DNA of 64,000 nt from Colwellia sp. PAMC 21821 (GCF_002077175.1 NZ_CP014943.1:2294001-2358000); one strand, 5' to 3'. Counted from the stretch's first letter, positions 36,160 to 48,202 are shown. The notes: generated from the letters alone by a model not told the origin. Made by a program: numbers and translations.

Positions 36160-38127
36160 ATGACCATTGCAATATTACCCGCTCGCCTCGCTAACCAAAT
36201 TGCCGCAGGCGAAGTGGTTGAACGCCCAGCTTCCGTTGTTAAAGAACTCGTAGAAAACAGTATTGATGCTGGCGCGACCACCATTAGAATTGATATTGAA
36301 AAGGGCGGTGCAAAGCGCATTCGTATTATCGATAATGGCAAAGGTATTGCCAAAGATGAATTAGCGTTAGCCTTGAGCCGACATGCCACCAGTAAAATTA
36401 AAGACCTTGACGATCTCGAGGCGATTAGTAGCTTGGGGTTTCGTGGCGAGGCGCTAGCCAGTATCAGTTCTGTTGCTCGCTTAACTTTAACCTCTAAACC
36501 TGAAGCACAAGAGTCAGCTTGGCAAGCGAATGCCGAAGGACGGGATATGGCGGTGTCGGTAAAGCCGGCGGCGCACCCGAACGGTACGACAATAGATGTT
36601 AGCGATTTATTCTTTAATACCCCGGCCAGACGTAAATTTTTACGCACTGAAAAAACAGAATATGCTCACATTGAAGAAGTGATCAAACGTATTGCCTTAG
36701 CCAATTTTGATATTAGTTTTGTACTTACGCATAACCATAAAATAATTAAACAATTTAGGGTCGCTAATTCAACTATTCAGCGTAGTAAACGCGTTGCGCA
36801 AGTTTGTGGTCAAAAGTTTATTGATAATGCGATAGAAGTTAACTGTGAACATAATGGCCTGCATTTACATGGTTGGATTGCCCAGCCGAGTTATTACCGT
36901 AATCAAAATGATCTAAGCTACAGTTACGTCAATGAACGAATGATGCGCGATAAACTGATTAATCACGCTATTCGGCAGGCTTATGCTGACTTACTGCCTA
37001 GCGACAGTTTCCCCGCATTTGTATTGTTTTTACAGCTTGATTTTCGTGAAGTGGATGTGAATGTGCATCCGGCAAAGCATGAAGTTCGTTTTCATCAAGG
37101 GCGCTATGTACATGATTTTATTTATTCTGTTTGTAATCGCGCATTAAAAAATGACCTAGATCTCAATGACAATAACAGTCGTGTCGATAGTAGCACTGGC
37201 GAAATATATTCTGCTACGAGCGATGAGGAAGTCCATCAACAAGTTGACACTCAAAGTGCCAGTTTTATTACCCCGTTAAGGGCTAGCGCTGATAGTGAAC
37301 AGCAATCAAATTCTTCAGCGAGTTATCAATCGGCAAGCAATCCGGCTGAGTATCACAATGAGGGTAAAAACCCGCGTGGCAGTGCAAGCTTTTCGCGCGC
37401 CAGTGGGCAACATTATTCCACAAAAATTCATCCCCAAGCGAGTAAAGCCTACAGCGACTTAATGACCCCCCTAGCCTTGGATACACAAGTTACCGAGCCT
37501 AAGTTAACGCCTGTAGCTGACACCATAACAACAGAAGCAAGTATCTCTGCTTTAGTGACTGAAAATGAGATAACTGATACAACAAAAATTTTATTTTGGC
37601 AGGCGCCACATTATTTAGTATTTCAACAACGCGAAACCTTACGTTTATTGTCAGTAAAGAAACTTGATCAAATACTAAAATTACAAGTTATCAAACAACG
37701 CTGGCATGAAAAGCTGGTTAGCCAACCCCTATTACTGCCAATAAAAATATCGGTTAGTGAAAAAGTCGCTACATTTGTGCAAATAAATGAAAATCAATTT
37801 CAGCATATTGGCATGGACATTCGTCAGCTAAATGCCGGTACATTACAAATCCGACAGTTTCCTGCTTTGCTCAGAAATAAAGATATTTCGAAAAGTTTTG
37901 ATAAGCTAATTAAACAGTTAGATGTTGAAAATAGTGACGATATACATGCAGAAATTGACTGGCAAATGGCGTTAGCTGCACTTATGTTAAGTGAAGAAGG
38001 CACTCAGGCTTATGCGTTGCAAGTTTGGCGAAGTGGAGAAAGTCACTTTAATTGTCAATTTGAGCAGCAACTAAGGTTGAATTCTGTCGCTATCGACCTC
38101 ACATCTTCTATAAATCAGATAGAGTAA
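36160..38127 (+). CDS. mutL: DNA mismatch repair protein MutL
   Basis: A 655-residue GHKL ATPase. Motifs are [26 protein letters not shown] and [12 protein letters not shown] in the N-terminal domain (1-330). A variable Ser/Ala-rich linker (about 345-470) and a C-terminal dimerisation domain follow. The C-terminal domain lacks the DQHAxxE endonuclease motif, so like E. coli MutL it should rely on MutH-type nicking. It lies between amiB and miaA (12-bp gap). Confidence 0.96.
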   Translation: MTIAILPARLANQIAAGEVVERPASVVKELVENSIDAGATTIRIDIEKGGAKRIRIIDNGKGIAKDELALALSRHATSKIKDLDDLEAISSLGFRGEALASISSVARLTLTSKPEAQESAWQANAEGRDMAVSVKPAAHPNGTTIDVSDLFFNTPARRKFLRTEKTEYAHIEEVIKRIALANFDISFVLTHNHKIIKQFRVANSTIQRSKRVAQVCGQKFIDNAIEVNCEHNGLHLHGWIAQPSYYRNQNDLSYSYVNERMMRDKLINHAIRQAYADLLPSDSFPAFVLFLQLDFREVDVNVHPAKHEVRFHQGRYVHDFIYSVCNRALKNDLDLNDNNSRVDSSTGEIYSATSDEEVHQQVDTQSASFITPLRASADSEQQSNSSASYQSASNPAEYHNEGKNPRGSASFSRASGQHYSTKIHPQASKAYSDLMTPLALDTQVTEPKLTPVADTITTEASISALVTENEITDTTKILFWQAPHYLVFQQRETLRLLSVKKLDQILKLQVIKQRWHEKLVSQPLLLPIKISVSEKVATFVQINENQFQHIGMDIRQLNAGTLQIRQFPALLRNKDISKSFDKLIKQLDVENSDDIHAEIDWQMALAALMLSEEGTQAYALQVWRSGESHFNCQFEQQLRLNSVAIDLTSSINQIE

Positions 38128-38139
38128 AATATTACCGTA

Positions 38140-39096
38140 ATGACTAACGTGGCAAACCATCAAAACTTGGACGTGAAACAGCCGCCAGTTATTTGTTTAA
38201 TGGGGCCGACTGCATCAGGTAAAACGGCTTTAGCCATGGCTTTATGTGATGCGCTACCCTGTGACATTATTAGTGTGGATTCAGCATTAGTCTTTAAAGG
38301 TATGGATATTGGTACGGCAAAACCAACAGCAGATGAATTAGTTGCATATCCACATCAATTGATCGACATTAGAGATCCAAGTGAAAGCTATTCTGCCGCA
38401 GACTTTTGCCAAGATGCGCTCAAAGCCATAGCGAAAAGTCGAGCAAATGGCCGTATACCTTTATTGGTCGGCGGTACTATGATGTATTTTAAGAGCTTAA
38501 TTGAAGGTATTTCACCACTGCCTGAAGCTGACAAAAATATTCGTAATGCCATAGCGTTAGAGGCGGCTGACAAAGGTTGGCTAGCTATGCACGAAGAGCT
38601 ACAGCGCATTGACCCAGTTTCAGCCGAGCGTATTCATCCTAATGATCCGCAGCGACTGGCTAGAGCAATAGAGGTATACCGAAAAACTGGTAATACTTTG
38701 ACACAATTGACTGAAGTAAAAGGTGATAAAGTTAGCGGAAATGTTTTACAGTTTGCAATAGCACCAAAAGAACGTAGCGATTTGCACGCGAGAATTGAAT
38801 TACGTTTTAAGCAAATGATAGCGCAAGACTTTGAACAAGAAGTGATCGCCTTGAAACAGCGAGGTAATTTACATCTTGATCTACCGGCAATTCGCTGTGT
38901 TGGTTACCGACAAATGTGGCAACATTTAGCGGGTGATTATGATCGAGATGATATGATCTTTAAAGGTATTTGTGCCACACGTCAATTAGCTAAACGGCAG
39001 TTGACTTGGTTACGAAGTTGGCAAGATTTACAATGGTTGCATATGGAAGACGAAAATAATTTAAAACTTATTTTATCGGCAGTAAGCAAACTTTAA
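38140..39096 (+). CDS. miaA: tRNA dimethylallyltransferase
   Basis: A 318-residue enzyme adding dimethylallyl to A37 of tRNAs that read UNN codons. Motifs are [15 protein letters not shown] (P-loop), [34 protein letters not shown] and [12 protein letters not shown]. Close spacing with mutL indicates co-transcription; hfq follows after 106 bp, which may hold an hfq promoter. Confidence 0.96.
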   Translation: MTNVANHQNLDVKQPPVICLMGPTASGKTALAMALCDALPCDIISVDSALVFKGMDIGTAKPTADELVAYPHQLIDIRDPSESYSAADFCQDALKAIAKSRANGRIPLLVGGTMMYFKSLIEGISPLPEADKNIRNAIALEAADKGWLAMHEELQRIDPVSAERIHPNDPQRLARAIEVYRKTGNTLTQLTEVKGDKVSGNVLQFAIAPKERSDLHARIELRFKQMIAQDFEQEVIALKQRGNLHLDLPAIRCVGYRQMWQHLAGDYDRDDMIFKGICATRQLAKRQLTWLRSWQDLQWLHMEDENNLKLILSAVSKL

Positions 39097-39169
39097 ACAT
39101 TGATGTATAATTAAGTTAGTTGAGTATTTACCAGCTAGTTTTATTGATTAATTTTAATCTAGTATTTAA

Positions 39170-39451
<282 letters not shown>

Positions 39452-39484
39452 TGCAAAAAACTAGTATTGTATGGAGTCGCTCAT

Positions 39485-40771
39485 TTGTTTGATAGATATC
39501 AGGCAGGTGAGCAGGCGATACTTGTTCATTTAGATTTCCCAGATGATAATACCCGCGAAGACATTCAAGAGTTCGAAATGCTTGTGGATTCTGCTGGTAT
39601 AACCGCGTTAAATACGATTACAGGTAAACGCAATACCCCGCACCCGAAATATTTTGTTGGTACAGGTAAAGTACAAGAAGTTGCTGATGCTGTGCGTATG
39701 TACGATGCGAACATTGTTCTGTTTAATCATAGTCTGTCGCCCTCTCAAGAAAAAAACATTGAAGCTTTATGTCAATGTCGTGTAGTTGATCGCACCACGT
39801 TAATTTTAGATATATTTGCCCAACGAGCTCGCACCCATGAAGGTAAATTACAAGTAGAATTAGCGCAGTTGCGTCATATGAGTACACGACTGATACGCGG
39901 TTGGACTCACTTAGAGCGCCAAAAAGGTGGTATTGGTTTACGCGGACCAGGCGAAACACAACTTGAAACGGATAGACGTTTATTACGTGACCGTATGGTG
40001 AGTATTCGCAAACGTTTAGAAAAAGTTGAGAAGCAACGCCAACAAGGTCGTCGAGCAAGAACTAGAGCCGAGATCCCGACCATATCATTAGTGGGTTATA
40101 CCAATGCTGGCAAATCAACCCTCTTCAATAAAATTACTCAGGCTGGGGTCTACGCAGCTGACCAATTATTTGCCACTTTAGATCCTACTTTACGTAAAAT
40201 TGAAGTAGATGATGTTGGTCGTGTTATTCTTGCTGACACAGTAGGATTTATAAGACATCTGCCCCATGACTTAGTGGCAGCATTTAAAGCAACGTTAACC
40301 GAAACAAGAGAAGCAGAGTTGTTGCTTCATATTATTGACATTGCCGACGAGCGTCGAAGTGAAAATATTGAACAAGTAGAAGAAGTTTTAAAAGAAATAG
40401 AGGCGGGCGATGTCCCACAACTATTAATTTGTAATAAAATAGATCGGTTAGATGATGTTGAGCCGAGAATTGACCGTGATGATCAAGGATTACCTATTCG
40501 TGTTTGGCTGTCAGCACAGCAAGGTATAGGTATTGAGCTTTTATTTCAAGCACTTGCAGAGCGATTAGGTAAACAAATCATCAATCATTCACTCTGTTTA
40601 CCACCCAGTGCGGGTAAACTTCGCGGCCAACTTTATCAGTTGAATTGTATTACAGACGAACATTATGACGAGCAAGGTAACTGTCTATTAGATATAAAGT
40701 TACCCGTGAGAGAGTGGAATCAGTTACTAAAACAAGACGGATCAGAAATAGAGCACTTTATTCAAACTTAA
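39485..40771 (+). CDS. hflX: Ribosome-associated GTPase HflX
   Basis: A 428-residue GTPase that splits stalled ribosomes. It has the N-terminal HflX domain (MFDRYQAGEQAILVH, PKYFVGTGKVQEV), a glycine-rich GGIGLRGPGETQLETDRR, then the G domain with GYTNAGKSTLFN, DTVGFIRHLP and NKIDRL. The start is a TTG at 39485: it gives the conserved MFDRY N-terminus and has GGAG 8 bp upstream. A more upstream TTG at 39467 would overlap that site. hfq ends 33 bp before. Confidence 0.95.
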   Translation: MFDRYQAGEQAILVHLDFPDDNTREDIQEFEMLVDSAGITALNTITGKRNTPHPKYFVGTGKVQEVADAVRMYDANIVLFNHSLSPSQEKNIEALCQCRVVDRTTLILDIFAQRARTHEGKLQVELAQLRHMSTRLIRGWTHLERQKGGIGLRGPGETQLETDRRLLRDRMVSIRKRLEKVEKQRQQGRRARTRAEIPTISLVGYTNAGKSTLFNKITQAGVYAADQLFATLDPTLRKIEVDDVGRVILADTVGFIRHLPHDLVAAFKATLTETREAELLLHIIDIADERRSENIEQVEEVLKEIEAGDVPQLLICNKIDRLDDVEPRIDRDDQGLPIRVWLSAQQGIGIELLFQALAERLGKQIINHSLCLPPSAGKLRGQLYQLNCITDEHYDEQGNCLLDIKLPVREWNQLLKQDGSEIEHFIQT

Positions 40772-40853
40772 CAGACTGATATATTACGTGAAACGCAGTG
40801 TTTTATCGTTTTATAGCAGTTAGCGCACCAATTTTTTTATAGCGGAGAATAGC

Positions 40854-42005
40854 ATGGCTTGGAATGAACCGGGGAATAATGAAAAAGATCCCTGGAAAAA
40901 TAAAGGTGGCAAGAACCAAGGCCCACCTGATTTAGATGATTTATTAAAGGATATCGGCAATAAATTTGGCGGTATATTCGGCGGCGGAAAATCAGGAGGC
41001 GGATCTGGAAAAAGTTTTTCTAGTATCGGTATCATGGTCGTGCTTGTTATAGCTATTTTGGCTTATGCCTTTGCTGGTTTTTTTACCATTAAAGAAGCTG
41101 AAAAAGGTATCGTTTTACGCTTTGGCCAATACGCTGGTACGGTAGAACCAGGTTTGCGTTGGAAATGGACGTTCGCTGAACGTATTATTCCCGTTGATAT
41201 GCAAACCACACGTAACCTTCCTTCTTCGGGCTTTATGCTGACGAAAGATGAGAATGTTGTGCGTGTTGAAATGGAAATACAATACCGCGTTGTCGATTCA
41301 CGTAATTACGTTTTTAGTGTTACCAATGCCGATGAAAGTTTAAGTGAATCACTGGATAGTGCTTTGCGCTATGTTGTTGGTCATGCAAACATGGACGACA
41401 TTTTGACCAGTGGTCGAGAAGCGGTTCGTCAAGCGGTTTGGAAAGAGCTAGAAAAAATTATCGAACCTTATAACTTAGGTTTGATCGTTGTGGATGTTAA
41501 CTTTAAGGACGCGCGTCCGCCAAACGAAGTTAAAGATGCCTTTGATGATGCTATTTCTGCGCAAGAAGATGAAGTTCGTTTCTTACGTGAAGCTGAAGCT
41601 TATGCTCGTGGTATTGAACCGCGTGCCCGTGGTCGTGTTAAGCGTTTAGAGCAAGAAGCTTTAGCTTATAAAGCGCAAATACTACTTGATGCTGAAGGTG
41701 ATGTGGCTCGTTTTAACAAGTTATTACCTGAATACAAAGCGGCACCTGAAGTTACTCGTCAGCGTATGTATTTAACGTCGATGGAAAAAGTATACAGCAA
41801 CACCAGTAAAGTTATGGTTGATGTTGACGGTGGCAATAACATGATTTACTTACCACTAGATAAAATTATGCAGCAGCAATCTGGCGGTCAACGTGTTAAT
41901 GAACAATCATCATCACCGACGACGATAAACCAATCGTCAAAAAGCAATAATACTGCACCAACATTATCCGGTCGTAACGACCGTTTCAATAATGGGAGAG
42001 ACTAA
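40854..42005 (+). CDS. hflK: FtsH protease modulator HflK
   Basis: A 383-residue inner-membrane SPFH protein. There is a Gly-rich cytoplasmic N-terminus, one membrane span at about 60-80, then the periplasmic prohibitin domain (GIVLRFGQYAGTVEPGLRWK) and a coiled coil. With HflC it forms a large cage around FtsH. The genes are 3 bp apart. Confidence 0.96.
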   Translation: MAWNEPGNNEKDPWKNKGGKNQGPPDLDDLLKDIGNKFGGIFGGGKSGGGSGKSFSSIGIMVVLVIAILAYAFAGFFTIKEAEKGIVLRFGQYAGTVEPGLRWKWTFAERIIPVDMQTTRNLPSSGFMLTKDENVVRVEMEIQYRVVDSRNYVFSVTNADESLSESLDSALRYVVGHANMDDILTSGREAVRQAVWKELEKIIEPYNLGLIVVDVNFKDARPPNEVKDAFDDAISAQEDEVRFLREAEAYARGIEPRARGRVKRLEQEALAYKAQILLDAEGDVARFNKLLPEYKAAPEVTRQRMYLTSMEKVYSNTSKVMVDVDGGNNMIYLPLDKIMQQQSGGQRVNEQSSSPTTINQSSKSNNTAPTLSGRNDRFNNGRD

Positions 42006-42008
42006 GCC

Positions 42009-42893
42009 ATGAAGAATTTTCTATTGGCAATTATTGCCTTAATACTTGTGCTAACGGTTTCGTCTGTTTTTGTGGTAATTGAAGGTCAACGTGGTATTGT
42101 TTTCCAATTCTCAAAAATTAAACGTGACGGTGAAACCGGCGATATGAAGGTGTATGAACCGGGATTGCACTTTAAATTTCCGTTTATTAACCAAGTACGT
42201 AAACTCGATGCACGTATTCAAACCTTAGATGACGCGCCAGATCGATTCGTAACATCTGAAAAGAAAGATTTGATGGTCGACTCATTTGTTAAATGGCGTA
42301 TCGTTGACTTTTCTACTTACTATTTACGTACAACAGGCTCAATTGAGAATGCTCGTGCGTTATTGAAGCAGAAAGTTAACAACGGTTTGCGTACCGAAAT
42401 TGGTACACGCACCATCAAAGATATTGTCTCTGGTGAACGTGATGACATTATGGCAAAAGCATTAGAAAGTGCAGCAAGTAGCCGTGAAGATTTAGGTATT
42501 GAAGTGATTGATGTTCGTATCAAAGCTATTAACTTACCTACTGAAGTCAGTACCTCGATTTACGAACGTATGCGTGCTGAACGTACCGCTGTGGCGAAAG
42601 AACATCGTTCACAAGGTCAAGAGCAAGCTGAAATCATTCGTGCAACTATTGATGCTAAAGTTACCGTAATGTTAGCGACAGCGCAGAAGAACGCACAAGA
42701 AGTTCGTGGTGAAGGCGATGCCTTAGCAGCGAAAGTTTATGCTGACTCTTATAGCCAAGACGCTGAATTTTATAACTTCTTTCGTAGCTTAGAAGCTTAT
42801 GAGAAAAGTTTTAGCTCGAAGAGTGATATCTTAGTGGTTAAACCTGATAGTAACTTCTTTAATTACCTAAAAGATGGTAAAAAAGCGAAGTAA
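42009..42893 (+). CDS. hflC: FtsH protease modulator HflC
   Basis: A 294-residue SPFH protein with an N-terminal anchor (about 5-24), QRGIVFQFSKIKRD, EPGLHFKFPFINQVRKLD and a C-terminal coiled coil (RSQGQEQAEIIRA). It is the partner of HflK. A hairpin follows 24 bp after the stop. Confidence 0.96.
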   Translation: MKNFLLAIIALILVLTVSSVFVVIEGQRGIVFQFSKIKRDGETGDMKVYEPGLHFKFPFINQVRKLDARIQTLDDAPDRFVTSEKKDLMVDSFVKWRIVDFSTYYLRTTGSIENARALLKQKVNNGLRTEIGTRTIKDIVSGERDDIMAKALESAASSREDLGIEVIDVRIKAINLPTEVSTSIYERMRAERTAVAKEHRSQGQEQAEIIRATIDAKVTVMLATAQKNAQEVRGEGDALAAKVYADSYSQDAEFYNFFRSLEAYEKSFSSKSDILVVKPDSNFFNYLKDGKKAK

Positions 42894-42916
42894 CACTAAA
42901 GCTTAACTTCTAATTT

Positions 42917-42943
42917 AAAAGCCATGACATTGTCATGGCTTTT
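42917..42943 (+). terminator. Hairpin terminator after hflC
   Basis: AAAAGCCATGACA and TGTCATGGCTTTT form a perfect stem, followed by GTGTTTTT; it probably ends the tsaE-hflC transcript. Confidence 0.8.
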
Positions 42944-42960
42944 GTGTTTTTATAAGCGAG

Positions 42961-43125
42961 TAATACCAATTGAAATAAATAATCGATCATTTTAAGGCGG
43001 TTTAAATCGTCAATAACTGCGTTGTTTTCAATCCCAATAGCCCGCTATTACTCAATCAAACGCCTTATTCTTGAACAATTTATCCTCGCTTAAAATTGGT
43101 CAATAACTTATTACATTTGGTATAA
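42961..43125. repeat. TAATACCAA repeat, copy B (short form)
   Basis: A 165-bp version of the same repeat, opposite in orientation to copy A. It has both ends and the conserved arms, but lacks two ~48-bp segments present in the long copies, one of which contains the IS110-element target. It lies between hflC and yjeT. Confidence 0.88.
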
Positions 43126-43149
43126 AACCCGCCCGTTAAGGAAAATTAC

Positions 43150-43335
43150 ATGTTATATACGCTGATAATGGCAGTCGCTATTGCGTTAATTATTGAAGGG
43201 CTGATCCCGGCACTTTTCCCCAATAAATGGCGCGCTTATGTTTTAAAATTAGCCAATGAACCTGTGAGTACTATCCGGCAAATTGGTGTTTTTTTAATCG
43301 TGATTGGAGCAATTCTATTTTGGGCAGTAAATTAA
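43150..43335 (+). CDS. yjeT: DUF2065 small membrane protein (YjeT)
   Basis: A 61-residue protein with two membrane spans (about 1-21 and 42-60) around a short basic loop (FPNKWRAYVLKLAN). The same gene occurs between hflC and purA in E. coli. Function unknown. Confidence 0.88.
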   Translation: MLYTLIMAVAIALIIEGLIPALFPNKWRAYVLKLANEPVSTIRQIGVFLIVIGAILFWAVN

Positions 43336-43440
43336 TTCTGTTGCTAACTCTGCACTATTACTAGCTTTTTTTTTATCGCATTAAAAATCAACAATTATTG
43401 CTTGGACTCAATATTGATATTTGATAGAATCCCCGCCTAA

Positions 43441-44760
<1,320 letters not shown>

Positions 44761-44787
44761 CTTAATCTCATTGTTTTAAGTACTTTT

Positions 44788-44816
44788 AAAAAAACCACCT
44801 TCTAGGTGGTTTTTTT
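44788..44816 (+). terminator. Rho-independent terminator after purA
   Basis: AAAAACCACCT and AGGTGGTTTTT pair around TCT and end in seven T residues. Confidence 0.92.
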
Positions 44817-44872
44817 ATGTACAGGATGTACGGTATATCGCGGGTATACGGATGCACAGGGCCTGTATGTAT

Positions 44873-45014
44873 AAAGTAGGGTCAGATACACATTAATTGA
44901 TATTGGTGGCTTTGGTCATTGTAAAGAGTGAATGTTGAGCTCAGAGCTTGACCATGTTGCTCGCTTTAGAGGGTATCAGGCAACTAAAATTTAATGTGTA
45001 TCTGACCCTACTTT
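44873..45014. repeat. 142-bp MITE-like element with perfect 24-bp inverted ends
   Basis: It starts AAAGTAGGGTCAGATACACA and ends with its exact reverse complement (24 bp at each end: 44873-44896 and 44991-45014). The internal ~94 bp has no coding frame. Similar GGGTCAGA-type ends are known near REP-associated (Y1) transposases, but no transposase is present here, so the class is inferred. Confidence 0.8.
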
Positions 45015-45283
45015 ATTTGCTCCTACTTTATTTTGGAGAAAGCATAGAAGGTCTTCCTTTGAGCCTAACACTATCAAAGCCCGACAAGCCTTTTGTCAAG
45101 TAAGCAGTGACACAAGGATTAATACCAATTGAAATAAATAATCGATCATTTTAAGGCGGTTTAAATCGTCAATAACTGCGTTGTTTTCAATCACACACGC
45201 CCGCTATTACTCGACAATTGCTCCTGCATTGTTCTACTTACGGGCATCCATGCCCTAATCAATCAAACGCCTTGCCTGCAGGG

Positions 45284-46073
45284 ATAATGGTATGGACCCA
45301 CTCCAACTTTATTTCCGGCCTCTTTAGGGCCAAAATGAAAGTGATAACAATCATTTATAAAAGCGGAGTGGATCAACATGAAGATTACTACAATCGGTTT
45401 AGACATTGCAAAATCAATTTTTCACATGTTCGCTGTGAATAAAAATGGGCGATTTGTAAAAAAGAAACAATTAAGAAGAAAACAAGTGTTGAGTTTCATG
45501 GCAACATTAGAGCCTTGCCTAATTGTAATGGAAGCTTGTGGCAGTGCGAACTACTGGGCTAGAAAATTTATTGAATTGGGGCACCAAGTAAAACTTATTG
45601 CGCCTCAATATGTAAAACCCTTCGTTAAAGGCAATAAAAATGATTATAACGATGCCGAAGGTATTGCAGAGGCAGCGCAACGCCCGACCATGAGGTTTGT
45701 GCCAATTAAATCGATAGAACAACAAGATATTCAAAACTTCCATCGACAACGTGAACGCATAAAGAAAGAACGTAAAGCATTAGCAAGTCAGATACGAGGC
45801 TTGTTAGGAGAATATGGCATTGTCATCAATAAAGGTATTTCTGCAATTCGCAATGAACTGCCGGATATTTTAGAGGATGCGACAAATGAGTTAACGTATT
45901 TAAGTCGGGAGATATTTAATGAGTTATGGCTTGAATTTCAAGTCACAGAAGTGAAGTTTAAAGCGTGTGAAGTTCGCTTAAACACGATGAATAAAGAAAA
46001 TGAAATATGTGTTCGCTTAGATGAAATATTAGGTATTGGAGCAATCACAGCTAGCGCTACTTATGCAGCTGCA
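45284..46073 (+). mobile_element. IS110-family element, 3'-truncated copy (790 of ~1408 bp)
   Basis: It keeps the transposase-proximal end with the subterminal repeat (ATGGACCCACTCC at 45292-45304) and the first 232 codons. It then joins directly to the repeat flank at CTGCA/GCAGG. About 618 bp are gone: the catalytic-serine domain, the 3' non-coding guide-RNA region and the other IS end. It cannot encode its own transposition. Confidence 0.9.
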
Positions 46074-46091
46074 GCAGGTACTTATGTTTAG
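45378..46091 (+). pseudogene. Truncated IS110-family transposase
   Basis: 237 codons, of which the first 232 are identical to the complete transposase at 2746-3762. The last residues (GTYV) come from the repeat flank. The DEDD residues D9, E52, D89 and D92 remain, but the Transposase_20 domain with S256 is lost. A protein could still be made and might bind guide RNA from the complete copy, but it should not catalyse strand exchange. Confidence 0.93.
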
Positions 46092-46169
46092 TCTGGAACA
46101 ATAAACATGTATTCTTGAACAATTTATCCTCGCTTAAAATTGGTCAATAACTTATTACATTTGGTATAA

Positions 46170-46737
46170 AATCCTTTGTGTCGATGCACGCAACAATAAT
46201 TTATAGCCTATGGTATATCACGATCAGCAGACGTTAATACTAGGGCATCAATGCTTGAACAGATAAATCCACCATCACTTGTTATCTCAATCTGCATTAA
46301 AAACCAACCAGGTAGTTTTGGATATCAACAGGCCGATACAGAAAATATTTCGCTTGTAGACTATTTTTAGGACAATTTCTGTGAACTGTTGCTATGTTCT
46401 GGTATCTGTCATGAAATGATACAAACGTGAATCAATGCGAGTAAGAATAAGTGCTATAAGCATTAACTTGATCATTAACTTACTTATAATTTGATAAAAC
46501 ATTCTAATCGCTATTTATCTATGAATAGTTAGTTATATATGTAGAATATTCACCTAGCTTATATGAAATATAAAATTCTTAAAGCTATATTAATTATAGC
46601 TTGTAGCTAATTAATATATACAAAATAGCTTGAAATTAGCCAGCGCATTGCAATAACATGTAAACAACAATAATAGCTTCAACTAAAACTCAAAGATAAG
46701 ACGCACGAGTTAAACTCATCTAACACAAGGAATAGAC
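46170..46737. other. Intergenic region upstream of malic enzyme
   Basis: About 570 bp, very AT-rich towards the gene, with no supportable reading frame. A dyad TATATTAATTATAGC/AGCTAATTAATATA lies at 46587-46618. The malic-enzyme promoter is expected here, but no clear -35/-10 pair was identified. Confidence 0.5.
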
Positions 46738-47979
46738 ATGACAGATCTTCGCCAACAAGCACTTGATTATCATCAATACCCAACGCCGGGCAAAATTAGT
46801 GTTGAATTAACGACGCCAGCTGAAACAAGCAAAGATCTCTCACTTGCTTATAGCCCTGGTGTAGCTGAGCCTGTTCGTGCCATTGCTGAAAACCCAGATG
46901 ATGTTTACAAATATACCGGCAAAGGTAATACCGTTGCCGTTATCACCAACGGTACTGCTATTTTAGGCTTAGGTAACTTAGGGCCAATGGCGGCTAAACC
47001 GGTCATGGAAGGTAAAGCTTTATTGTTTAAACGCTTTGCAGGCATCAACTCATTTGATATTGAAGTGAAGCATAAAACGGTTGAAGACTTTATTAGTACT
47101 GTTGCCAATATTGCTGACAGTTTTGGTGGTATCAACTTAGAAGATATCAAAGCACCTGAATGTTTCGTGATTGAAAAAGCACTAATTGAACGCTGTAAAG
47201 TACCCGTATTTCATGACGACCAGCATGGTACGGCGATTGTAACGGCTGCAGGTATGATTAACGCACTAGAAATTCAAGGTAAAGAATTACGCAATGCCAA
47301 CATTGTTTGTATGGGCGCGGGTGCTGCCGCAATCGCTTGTATGGAGTTGTTGATTAAATGTGGCGCACAACGTGAAAAGATTTATATGCTCGACACTAAA
47401 GGTGTTATTCACACTCGTCGTGACGATTTAAATGAATATAAAACGTTATTTGCTAACAATACCGATAAACGCACCTTAGAAGACGCTATTGACGGTGCTG
47501 ACGTGTTTGTTGGTGTATCTGGGCCTAATGTATTGTCAGCTGAACATGTTAAGCTGATGGCCGCTAAGCCAGTAATTTTTGCTTGTTCGAACCCTGATCC
47601 AGAAATTAAACCAGAACTTGCTTTAGCAACGCGTGATGATTTAATTATCGCGACAGGACGATCAGATTATCCGAATCAAGTAAACAACGTGCTATGTTTC
47701 CCATTTATCTTCCGTGGTGCTTTAGATGTTCGTGCTCGTACCATTAATGATGAAATGAAAATTGCCGCTGTTCATGCCATTCGCACCTTAGCAAAAGAAC
47801 CAGTACCGGCTGCAGTATTAGCCGCTAGTGGCAGTGACAGCTTAACCTTTGGTAAAGATTATATTATTCCTAAGCCGATGGACTCACGCTTACGATCAGC
47901 GGTAGCCATTGCGGTTGCCCAAGCCGCTGTTGACTCTGGTGTCGCCGCCTTGCCAATGCCAGATAATTACCAAGGTTAA
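46738..47979 (+). CDS. Malic enzyme (oxaloacetate-decarboxylating)
   Basis: A 413-residue enzyme converting malate to pyruvate and CO2 with NAD(P). Motifs are SLAYSPGVAEPVRAI, the catalytic lysine region MEGKALLFKRFAG, FHDDQHGTAIV, the dinucleotide loop CMGAGAAAIA and FACSNPDPEI. It corresponds to the malic domain of MaeB without the C-terminal phosphotransacetylase-like domain. AAGGAAT precedes the ATG. It is monocistronic, with a terminator. Confidence 0.94.
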   Translation: MTDLRQQALDYHQYPTPGKISVELTTPAETSKDLSLAYSPGVAEPVRAIAENPDDVYKYTGKGNTVAVITNGTAILGLGNLGPMAAKPVMEGKALLFKRFAGINSFDIEVKHKTVEDFISTVANIADSFGGINLEDIKAPECFVIEKALIERCKVPVFHDDQHGTAIVTAAGMINALEIQGKELRNANIVCMGAGAAAIACMELLIKCGAQREKIYMLDTKGVIHTRRDDLNEYKTLFANNTDKRTLEDAIDGADVFVGVSGPNVLSAEHVKLMAAKPVIFACSNPDPEIKPELALATRDDLIIATGRSDYPNQVNNVLCFPFIFRGALDVRARTINDEMKIAAVHAIRTLAKEPVPAAVLAASGSDSLTFGKDYIIPKPMDSRLRSAVAIAVAQAAVDSGVAALPMPDNYQG

Positions 47980-48031
47980 TGGTCACGCGCTAACGCTCTT
48001 AAACAAGTAGCATTAGATCGAGAGTGAAATA

Positions 48032-48061
48032 AAAGGGAAGCTTATTGCTTCCCTTTCTTTT
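48032..48061 (+). terminator. Terminator after malic enzyme
   Basis: AAAGGGAAGC and GCTTCCCTTT pair around TTATT, followed by CTTTT. Confidence 0.85.
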
Positions 48062-48188
48062 AGGCACTTTTTAACTTAAGCATTGGTGACGTCAAGCATG
48101 GGAATAAATTAATAAGAGTCAATATGCTTGGCACGATTTGCTGCCGTGGTTAATAAATTGCTATTATTACAGCTATTGCCAATATAGC

Positions 48189-48202
48189 CACGTTATATCG
48201 TG
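48189..48202. promoter_or_regulatory. CACG(A/T)TATATCGTG palindrome upstream of the sigma-54 activator gene
   Basis: CACGTTATATCGTG, 75 bp before the activator start, differs by one base from the perfect palindrome CACGATATATCGTG found between the activator and ccoG. It is a candidate autoregulatory site. Confidence 0.55.

Larger units (their letters stand above)
45120..46169. repeat. TAATACCAA repeat, copy C, interrupted by a truncated IS110-family element
   Basis: The two parts (45120-45283 and 46074-46169) match the long repeat in reverse orientation to copy A. The 164-bp part matches the empty copy D more closely than copy A does. Two bases (the AT core) are missing at the inner end of the shorter part, where the IS deletion joins. 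Confidence 0.88.

Noticed and set aside
48127..48141. TGGCACGATTTGCTG upstream of the sigma-54 activator gene looks like a sigma-54 promoter
   Set aside because: GG to the nearest GC is 8 bases, and to the next is 11; sigma-54 promoters need 10.
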